The notes beneath the pieces were generated by a model. It had not been told where the DNA came from. It worked only from the letters and a program-made list of their open reading frames with translations, and did not search any database. The position numbers and the translations under genes are program-made. A stretch of 33,348 nt of DNA from assembly GCA_030770535.1 (NCBI GenBank), contig JASVEC010000195.1, positions 1 to 33,348 of the forward strand. The letters run 5' to 3'. This stretch comes from Batkoa obscura. Lineage: Eukaryota; Entomophthoromycota; Entomophthoromycetes; Entomophthorales; Batkoaceae. This document shows positions 14,441 to 21,753 of the stretch, piece by piece. The stretch's first letter is position 1. Each line of letters begins with the position of its first letter.

Positions 14441-15108
14441 TTACTCAAAATAATTTCTCAACGTTATTGCTTCATTAGCCTTAACCATTTGTTAATATTA
14501 TTTACTTTAAAAATTGATTTTTTTACCATTTCTTCCACTGTTCTTGGTTTTCTGCTGTCATTGTCTACCTTATTTAACTCATCGTAAATTTGATCATTTT
14601 CAACAAAATCTAATTTTTCTCTTGGAATGATATGAATATGAACATGGTTTACTGACTGCCCAGCTTCAGGTCCATCCTATTATATATGAGTAACAAACAG
14701 TAATCTTTAATTAAAACTTACTTGTATTACATAACTTAACGAAGTTCCTTTATAGACAGACTCAATTACATTACCAACTTTCTGAGCTGTGATCCAAAGA
14801 TCAGATATCTAATTGATGATAAGAGGTATTTAATGGCATGTTATCTATTTACTTCATTATGATTTAATTTGGAAACTCGATCTACTTTGCGAAATGGTGA
14901 AACAAGGACATCTAATTTTGAATTAATAATTTAAAAATTGATTTATTCTTACGTCCGCTATTAATAGTTATTAATTAAATTCTAAAATGTAAATAGTTAA
15001 TCACTACCGTTTTATAGGCTTAAGGTTGACAAAGGCAAAGGATAATTTCGTAGAATAAAATACTTGAGATTTAGGGATAATATTATTTCCAAAGTAAATG
15101 CAGGACAT
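14441..15108 (-). CDS. FHIT/Aph1-type histidine-triad diadenosine polyphosphate hydrolase
   Basis: Six exons on the minus strand: 15108-15008, 14957-14953, 14911-14853, 14808-14722, 14676-14527, 14479-14441. They give 146 residues, essentially the length of FHIT. The enzyme cleaves Ap3A-type dinucleotides to AMP plus ADP. Visible: [20 protein letters not shown] at the N terminus, [32 protein letters not shown] with the catalytic histidine triad, and a C terminus [18 protein letters not shown] that matches FHIT only when the last intron (14480-14526) is spliced. Exon 2 is just five nucleotides; without it the frame breaks and the conserved Gly-His before VLV is lost. The gene sits 46 bp from the COA4 stop and 82 bp from the SLC35F start, in the same direction. 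Confidence 0.92.
14953..14957 (-). other. 5-nt microexon of the FHIT-type gene
   Basis: On the minus strand, TATTAATAG ends intron 1 (14958-15007, 50 nt) and GTAAGAAT starts intron 2 (14912-14952, 41 nt). The five bases between them, CGGAC, complete an Arg codon, give Gly, and start the His codon of the conserved GHVLV. Skipping them shifts the frame of everything downstream. Confidence 0.85.
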
Positions 15109-15154
15109 GAAAACGAAAATAAAAACAAAAAAAAGATATCTTTGAATTTTGAGT

Positions 15155-15373
15155 TTATTTTTCTTTTTGTTCTTCATATTTTTTAAAACAAGTTCTAAAT
15201 GCTTGCATCTCTTCACGACATTTACGCCAGTCCCTACCAGTTTCAAAATAGCAGTTTTGTAATGCTTCATGCTCTTTGAAACATCCGGTTCTTTTAATTC
15301 TTAAATCATATTCATCCTCTTCTTCTTCTTCTTCTTCAATGATAACTTTATTGATTTTATCTTCTGCTTGCAT
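15155..15373 (-). CDS. COA4: COA4-like twin-Cx9C mitochondrial protein
   Basis: A single exon of 72 residues from ATG 15373; an upstream in-frame ATG at 15433 would add an unlikely hydrophobic leader, so I chose the later start. COA4 is an intermembrane-space factor for cytochrome c oxidase assembly, imported by the Mia40 disulfide relay. The twin motif is intact: Cys-x9-Cys in CFKEHEALQNC and again in CREEMQAFRTC, with the COA4-like lead-in RIKRTGCF and a GRDWRKC link between the two helices. An acidic run of seven Glu and an Asp precedes the fold. Other small CHCH proteins (the Cmc family) are alternatives, but the spacing and the RTGC and DWR residues fit COA4 best. It lies between MsrA and FHIT on the same strand. 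Confidence 0.85.
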   Translation of the reverse strand: MQAEDKINKVIIEEEEEEEDEYDLRIKRTGCFKEHEALQNCYFETGRDWRKCREEMQAFRTCFKKYEEQKEK

Positions 15374-15512
15374 TTTTATTATTATTAACAAAAGAAAAAA
15401 GGAGATTAAACTATTCCTATATTTATATTTCAATCATAATATTGATAATAAAAAAGCCAACTTTTTTAAGTAAAAAAAACTACTGATTTTATTAATTAGT
15501 CAATTCATTATC

Positions 15513-16068
15513 TCACCACCTTATACGATGGACGCACCAGCCGGTAGGGTTATTTGCTAAATAGTCTTGATGATATTCCTCAGCTAAATAAAATACTGTT
15601 GCTGGATTAAACTCTGTTATAATTGGGTTTTCAAATTTTGATTGAACTATGTCTTTAACTTTTAAAGACGTTTCTAATTGCTCTTGGCTATGGTAAAAAA
15701 TAGCTGATCTATATTGTGTTCCTTCATCCTCCTCTTGTCTAATGACATATTATAAATTTCTCAAATAAAGTAAAAAATAATATGGATAATTACCTATTAA
15801 TCGTTGTAGGATCATGAATCCTCCAAAAAAAGTAAACCAAATCATAATAACTAAGCTCTTTAGGATCAAACTGAATTTCAATAGCTTCTGCATGCCCTGT
15901 TTCTCCAAGTTTTACTTCTGGATATTTTGGATCAATTAATTTACCCCCAGTGAAACCAACCTTAATGGATTTTAATCTATCCCCAAATTCTTTACGAAAA
16001 TAGTATTCCATTCCCCAGAAACATCCTCCCGCTAAAGTGGCTACCTCTAAGTTAGTTTCTAAAGTCAT
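15513..16068 (-). CDS. peptide methionine-S-sulfoxide reductase MsrA
   Basis: Two exons, 16068-15794 and 15738-15513, join in frame to 166 residues, typical for MsrA. The enzyme reduces methionine-S-sulfoxide in proteins. The active-site motif AGGCFWGMEYYFR (catalytic Cys near residue 17) is followed by GFTGG, GHAEAIEIQFDP and the WRIHDPTT segment; the second exon begins QEEDEGTQYRSAIFYHS and ends HQDYLANNPTGWCVHRIRW. The Cys in NPTGWC is in the usual place for a resolving cysteine. The intron (15739-15793) has a GTAATT donor. This is the last gene of the compact intron-bearing block; upstream of it the element-rich half begins. It is presumably cytosolic, as no targeting peptide precedes the active site. 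Confidence 0.93.
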
Positions 16069-16492
16069 TTAATTTATCTCTGTCAATAATATGCTTTAGA
16101 TGTCTTTTTCACTTTATTTATAGTCTCTCTAAATCTATATTATTAATTTCTAGTTTAGTCAGCATCCGATGATTATTTTTTTATTGAAATGGTGCAATCG
16201 ATAGTTAAAATCAACTCATCCTGAATACAGATGATATAATTAAGGGATAAGTTATTATTTCTAATCCCTAATCAAACTTATTTATTTTATAGTGTAAATC
16301 TTTCAAAATTAATATTACAACTTCATAATGAATTTGTATTAAAACTAAATAAACGTTGATTGGATCGGTTAAAACTAAAAGATTTTTTATTTGAATTTAT
16401 TAGATAATATACTTTTTATAATTTAATGCTTTAATTTATGTTATTGCTTTTACACAAGTATTTTATATGTTCTATTCTATTAAAATTAATAT
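16069..16492. other. intergenic boundary region upstream of MsrA
   Basis: About 420 bp with no gene. It contains the MsrA promoter and ends at the first copy of the short inverted-repeat element. No other feature recognised. Confidence 0.4.
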
Positions 16493-16590
16493 GAGTATGT
16501 ACTTTTTTGTTTAAGAATTTTGCCAACAATCTTTCCACTCAAATAGCGCTTAAAAAATGGAAAAATAATGAAACCAAAAAAAACATCCCC
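16493..16590 (+). mobile_element. 98-bp MITE-like element, copy 1
   Basis: The left end is diverged (GAGTATGTACTTTTTTG) and the right end intact (AAAAAACATCCCC). ATAT flanks both sides as a 4-bp target duplication. The interior holds the family core CTTTCCACTCAAATAG followed by a GCTTAAAAAATGG segment. Confidence 0.8.
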
Positions 16591-16639
16591 ATATAGTAAC
16601 TTTTAAATTCTAAAATAGTAGCCAAGTTTAATTTACATA

Positions 16640-16723
16640 GAGGAATGTCCTTTTATTTCATTTACAATTTTTAAGCACTATCAAGTGGAAAAACTGCTAA
16701 TGGAATTTTTTTTAAACATGTCC
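16640..16723 (-). mobile_element. MITE-like element, copy 2 (decayed)
   Basis: A shortened copy in reverse orientation. The core TTTTTAAGCACTATCAAGTG and the end AACATGTCC before ATAT are recognisable; the other end, near GAGGAATGT, is degraded and its 4-bp duplication is not clear. Confidence 0.6.
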
Positions 16724-16824
16724 ATATGCTACAGTTTAATAAAAAAAACATCTTTACATTATTAAAATAATGACTACTTTAAATATGTGTATTAAAGTTA
16801 ATGTTTTTTAATGAATATAGATAT

Positions 16825-16915
16825 GGGAGTATTTTTTTAGCTTCATCACTTTTTCAATCTTTTGACTTGAATAGTGCTTAAAAATGGAAAAGTGATGAAA
16901 CCAAAAAACACCCCC
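16825..16915. mobile_element. MITE-like element, copy 3 (fold-back form)
   Basis: Ends GGGAGT and CACCCCC are flanked by ATAT on both sides. Unlike the others, both halves derive from the same (right) end: CTTCATCACTTTTTCAATC on the left mirrors ATGGAAAAGTGATGAAACC on the right, making a long hairpin. Confidence 0.75.
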
Positions 16916-17228
16916 ATATAGACTAAGGTGGAAGTTAAAGAGAAATTAGAAAGGATCCTTTAATTGGACTTTAATAAACCCAGTACAGGAAAAATTCAAA
17001 ATATTGAAAGATATTTTATATGAGTGATAGCTAACGAATTGTATATATAATAGATACTCAACTTTTACTTTTTGTTTAACCCAATATGGAATATTAGGAT
17101 TATATATTATGTCAATTAAATTAAATTGAGATGTTTTTTTACCTTAATAGAAAATAGCATAATAATAATAAAACTTTGACAATAAAAAATAAACTACGTT
17201 GTTTTTATCAACTCTATAAATAGTATTT

Positions 17229-17326
17229 GGGGATGTGTTTTTATGTTTAAGAATTTTACTAACAATTTTTCCACTTAAATAGTGCTTAAAAGATGGAAAA
17301 AGTAGTGAAGCCAAAAAAACATCCCC
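17229..17326 (+). mobile_element. 98-bp MITE-like element, copy 4
   Basis: Intact ends, GGGGATGTGTTTTTATG and AAAAAACATCCCC, with a direct duplication ATTT/ATTT. Because ATTT is not its own reverse complement, it supports a true target-site duplication and not an extended inverted repeat. Confidence 0.88.
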
Positions 17327-17576
17327 ATTTCATATAATTTATTAAATTTCTTGGCTAAATTTTACAATAGCGATAATAAAATAAACTTTTTCTGTTATTA
17401 TTTTCATTAGTAATGACTATTTCTAAAGGAGGATTTTTTAATTTAAATATTTGCTTCATCGATTATCTTATTTAAAAATATTAAAAAGTGCTACTGTCTT
17501 TTTTAACCAGTCTCTATATAGGGTTGGTTTGAGAAGAAACCTCACTCTAAGCAAAAATTTATCTGTTTAAAAAGAT

Positions 17577-17666
17577 GGGGCTATTTTTAATTTCATCACT
17601 TTTCCACTTTTAAGCACTATTTGAGTGGAAAGATTGTTAGTAAAATCCTTAAAAGAACGCATCTCC
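17577..17666 (-). mobile_element. MITE-like element, copy 5
   Basis: Reverse orientation, about 90 bp, from GGGGCTATTTTT to GCATCTCC. The core AAGCACTATTTGAGTGGAAA is well kept. Flanks are AGAT and ATAT, so the duplication has diverged or the copy is rearranged. Confidence 0.78.
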
Positions 17667-17886
17667 ATATTTTATAAGTATCAGAAGAATATGGTAAAGT
17701 GATTGAAATTCGCTAGTTTTGTATTTTATAAGAGAGTTTTAAAGTAAGCTCATTTTTTTAAGTAAAAGATAAAAGACTGTTTTGGTTGCAATAGCAAATA
17801 CTTATGTAAAGACAAATATTGGTGTAAAAAAATTCAGTTGCTGCTATCCCATATTTTTCCCAATGGATATTTGCATAAAAGGAGAT

Positions 17887-17984
17887 GGGGATGTTTTTTT
17901 TGACTTCATTACTTTTCCATCCTTTAAGCACTATTTAAGTGGAAAGATTGTTAGTGAAATTATTAAATATAGAAATAAATTCCC
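17887..17984 (-). mobile_element. 98-bp MITE-like element, copy 6
   Basis: Reverse orientation; begins GGGGATGTTTTTTTTGAC and ends with a diverged ATTCCC. AGAT flanks both sides. Open frames that run through this copy on either strand (17782-18033 and 17931-18119) are not treated as genes. Confidence 0.8.
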
Positions 17985-18227
17985 AGATACTACTTTAGAA
18001 GCATCCTTATATACAACCCAACAAACTAAATGAAGTAATATAACTAGAATCATAAGAAATAGTATAGTAAATACTTGAAAAATTGTTAATAACATATATG
18101 GATAGAGTATTTTTATCATAGTTTAAGGGCTTCAGATTGATATAATTAGTTTATAAGTATTATTAAACACAAGCCAAATAATGAGATGTGAAAATAATTG
18201 TACTATTAAAATAATGGAATAAATTAT

Positions 18228-18274
18228 GATAATCAGATTAGAAACTAAAGACTAATGATAAGTAGATCTGATTA
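18228..18274. promoter_or_regulatory. possible GATA-factor sites upstream of the siderophore-type transporter
   Basis: Two near matches to the fungal iron-regulatory GATA element (consensus ATCWGATAA) lie 34 bp apart: ATCAGATTA at 18232-18240 and ATCTGATTA at 18266-18274. GATAA cores also start at 18228 and 18257. Each full site differs from the consensus by one base, and such motifs are easily found in AT-rich DNA, so this is suggestive only. Confidence 0.25.
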
Positions 18275-18381
18275 AAATATGATTAATGGAAATAAATTAA
18301 AAACTAAAATAAATCAAATTGTGAGACTTATAAAATGACACTAGATAAAAGTTTTTTAAAAGTATCAAACTCTAATAAAAG

Positions 18382-20185
18382 ATGAAAGAAGATTTAAAAC
18401 AAGACTTTAATATTGAAGATGATAAGCAGGAAAAAAACAAAACTTTTGTTGCTAGCGAGTTGGGTGCAAGAAGGATGGCAAGCTTGCGTAGTGTAATTAG
18501 CAATAAAGAACTATGGGTTTGTTATATTGGTCTCTTCCTTATTACTTTTGCTAACTCACTAGAATCGAATTTTAACTATAGCTTATTTAATATTGCTTTA
18601 GAAGAATTCAAAGCAAATGGGGATATATTTTTGTGTTCAAGAACTTTACTAACAAAACTTCTGCTCAAATAGTGCTTAAAAGATAGAAAAAGTAATGAAG
18701 TTGAAAAAAACACCCCCAAATGCTATTTTAAGTGTATTTGGAGTAGTAACTAGTTTGTTAGGAATTATCCTTGTTCCATTATATTCCAAGTTTACTGATT
18801 ATTTCGGACGTACCGAAATTTATCTTTTCTCATTGTTGTGTCATCTTTTAGGTGTAGTGTTCCTTGGGGTGGCAAACTCTTTTTCTTTCTTTTTTGCTGG
18901 TTACTTTTTGTCTAACATCGGTTTTATCGGTTTTAATATTACTAAAAAAATCATAGTAGCTGATTTAGCCTCATTGGCAAATAGAGCTATGTTTAGTTCT
19001 ATAGATATGATACCATTTGTTTTAAACAACTGGTTGGGAACTTTGCTCGCAACTCGAGTTAGTGTAAACCTTGGATGGAGATGGGGTTATATAGTTTCCG
19101 CTGCTATATTCATCCCTTGCATTTCACTGTTTTTTGGTATGATGTTTTATTTACAACGTAAAGCTAAAAAACAGACCAATACATTCGTTAGCATCAAACA
19201 ATTTGGTCTTAGTACTAGTTTAAAGAATATTTATCAAGAGCTGGATTTAGTTGGGTTTACTTTACTAGTTGCTGGATTATTAACACTATTGATACCTTTT
19301 AACATTGCAGCCACATTAGAAAATGGTTGGGGTAGTCCAAGTATGATAGCTTTAATTATTATTGGAGTTGTTTTACTTATTGGATTAATTGTATGGGAAT
19401 CTAAATATGCTAAAGCTCCATTAATCCCATTATCGATATTTAAAAACAGAACAGTATCAGGTGCCATTTTAGTCATTTGTTTAATTTCATTAGATTCTGG
19501 GATAAACTGGCAATACCTTTACTTATACTTCATGACCTCTCGAAAGCTTGATCCGACTAGCGCTTCTTTGCTATTCAAAGGTTATCAAACGGGGTATTTA
19601 ATTTCAGCTTTGATTACAGGATTTTTAATCAAAAAACTTCATAATTACAAGTATTTATTGATTGCTGGTGCAGCATTAAATTGTATAGGTTTAGGCGCAA
19701 TGATACCAGCAAGGTTCCCCCATTCAAGTGATTTATCAATTCATGTTACTCAAGCACTTTCTGGGATTGGACAAGGCATAGTAGATATAGGCATAGCTGT
19801 AGCATATCAAGGATCAGTAGATAGAAAGGATATAGCAATTACGGTCAGTACAATTCAGATAATACAAGGAATAGTTAGTGCATTTGGAAATACAATTGCA
19901 GGTGTAGTTTGGGTTCAAGTAGTTCCCATGCTAATTAAGCAAAGAGTTGAAGGAGAAATCGATATGACAGGCGCGATGAACCAGATGAAATATGTTTGGG
20001 AGCTCCCATCAAACCAATTCGACCAAGTTATTTCTTCTTATGGAGATGTTCAAATGATATTTTCAGCTTTATCATGTGCTTTAGCAGGGCTTGCTTTAGT
20101 TATTATCATTTTTATAATTAACCCTGTTAACGTTCATACTACCCAAAAGTTCGATGGAAAAATTACTGAAAAGCATGAAGACTAA
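18382..20185 (+). pseudogene. siderophore-iron-type MFS transporter interrupted by a MITE-like copy
   Basis: Without the insertion this is an intronless MFS protein of roughly 565 residues. The first part (18382-18618) encodes a charged N terminus and the first membrane span, ending GLFLITFANSLESNFNYSLF and EEFKAN. The second part, from 18722, resumes exactly at the next codon (AILSVFGVVTSLLG) and runs uninterrupted to TAA at 20183-20185, with LVPLYSKFTDYFGRTEIYLF and NNWLGTLLATRVSVNLGWRW. The Trp-Arg-Trp-Gly and Asn-x-Trp-Leu-Gly patterns resemble the fungal SIT/ARN siderophore transporters. The insertion (99 bp plus a 4-bp duplication) adds a stop and shifts the frame, so the transporter is probably inactive unless the insert is spliced out. 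The absence of other damage over nearly 490 codons suggests the event is recent. A TATAAAA lies at 18329-18335. Confidence 0.85.
18619..18717 (+). mobile_element. MITE-like element, copy 7, inside the siderophore-type transporter
   Basis: Begins GGGGATATATTTTTG and ends AAAAAAACACCCCC, flanked by AAAT at 18615-18618 and 18718-18721. Removing the element and one AAAT restores the transporter frame exactly. It contains TTTACTAAC followed by CAAATAG, which resembles a fungal branch site and acceptor. Confidence 0.9.
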
Positions 20186-20595
20186 TCACAAAAAAGTTAC
20201 TTTTGTTATAATAAACTGTTTAAATTTACTTAACTTTTTATTATTACTGCTATTAAAATCAATATTGGCTTATGGCCGTTATCGCTCAGAACTAGTATTT
20301 TGTAGAAATCATAGTACATAGTAAAGAGAAAATCCCAACTCTACTAAGGAACTAAAACATCGAATCCTAAATGAGCTGTATTGAGCTATATTATTTTTAA
20401 AGGTTAACGATGAAGTTTTAAAATGGAATTATTATTTTTTGTTTAATATCATTTAATATTTTGTAAAATTTATATTGCATTGGAAATGTGCAGAATATTG
20501 AAACGAATACATCCTTGAAGGTTTTTAAATTTTGTAACAGGCTTTGGAAAATAAAATGGTACATACGAGCTATATATTATATAAAACTAACATAT
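20186..20595. other. intergenic region downstream of the siderophore-type transporter
   Basis: About 410 bp of AT-rich DNA between the transporter stop and the next element copy. No gene, RNA or repeat recognised. Confidence 0.4.
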
Positions 20596-20692
20596 GGGGA
20601 TGTATTTTTTTGTTTAAGAATTTTAGTAACAATCTTCCGCTCAAGTAGCGCTCAAAAAATGGAAAAAGTAATGAAATCAAAAAAACATTCCC
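20596..20692 (+). mobile_element. 97-bp MITE-like element, copy 8
   Basis: Begins GGGGATGTATTTTTTTG and ends AAAAAACATTCCC, with flanks ATAT and GTAT (one mismatch). An open frame crossing it (20488-20724) is not regarded as a gene. Confidence 0.88.
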
Positions 20693-21753
20693 GTATGTTT
20701 AAAAGCTTAAAAAGATGCTTTTAATAGTTTTATTTTTGATAGTTTTTATACTTTAGCATTTTCAGTAACAATTTATGATAGCGTATAAATAATCCATTTT
20801 TTCAAAATTAATTCACATATTCTACTACCAATTTTGACATTAAAGACTACTTTATATTTATAGTATAACGTTTCAATAAAAGTATACATTTTAAAGATTA
20901 CTTCATCAAAAAAAAATTATAATATCTGAGTCATTTTAGAGAATGTTACAGATACTTTTACCGAAATTTACCAACTTATTTAGCATAAATAAATGGGTTT
21001 TTCTTATTATTTGTACTTAATTTACCCTTTTTTAATCTGGAACGCAACGAAGGTCCCAAGTGATTTTACTACCGTGATAGCATAAAAAGCAAAATAAAAG
21101 TGAGAGAGGAGGCATGTACCTCTTTTATAATAAATTAAAACTAGAAAATAATTGAACCTTGAATTTAGCGTATATTCAGAATTTTAAATTGCGCCTTAGT
21201 TATTTATAAAATCTTATATACTGAGAATTATAAACAGGATGCTACAGTTCTAATTTTTATTATATCATATTTTGTATTAATTATTTATAAAAATGCTGGA
21301 ACCTTTATTTAGATTGTATTTATTAAAATTTATGAGTAAAAGGGCTACAATAAATGATAAAATGGACTTAAAGCTATTAAGAATCTATAAATAACTTAAA
21401 TTTAGATCAAACAAAAAAAAAAGAAATAATAAAGCAACCCAATATTATTTGCTATTTAAGTATCAGTGTTCTTGATTAATAGGTCGATTTGCCCAAGATA
21501 GATAGATTTAGTGGTTCTTTAAGCGGGTGCTCAATTAAGAAACAAGAAGATTAAGTACAAAAATAAAATTGAAGAGGGGATGAAATAAAGGATTTAAAAT
21601 AAGAATATAGAATACTTAGCAGTAATTGAAGTAATATTTAAATGCTATAGTTTTTAAGCTTTATCTTTTAATAATTTTAAAATATTTAATAACTAATCTA
21701 GCAAATAACTATATAAAATATCAATAATATTTATTATAGTATAATATATCAAA
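20693..21753. other. intergenic region upstream of the GMC oxidoreductase
   Basis: About 1.06 kb, AT-rich, with no coding relic I can support. A TATAAAA at 21712-21718 lies about 36 bp before the oxidoreductase ATG. Confidence 0.4.

Noticed and set aside
15276-15473. Plus-strand frame with a poly-Ser run
   Set aside because: It is the antisense of the Glu codon run in COA4.
17782-18033. Open frame of 83 codons near the start of the right half
   Set aside because: Most of it is element copy 6; there is no recognisable domain.
19234-19476. Minus-strand open frame within the siderophore-type transporter
   Set aside because: It is antisense to a conserved transporter coding region and has no features of its own.
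20488-20724. Open frame of 78 codons
   Set aside because: It runs through element copy 8 and lacks any domain.
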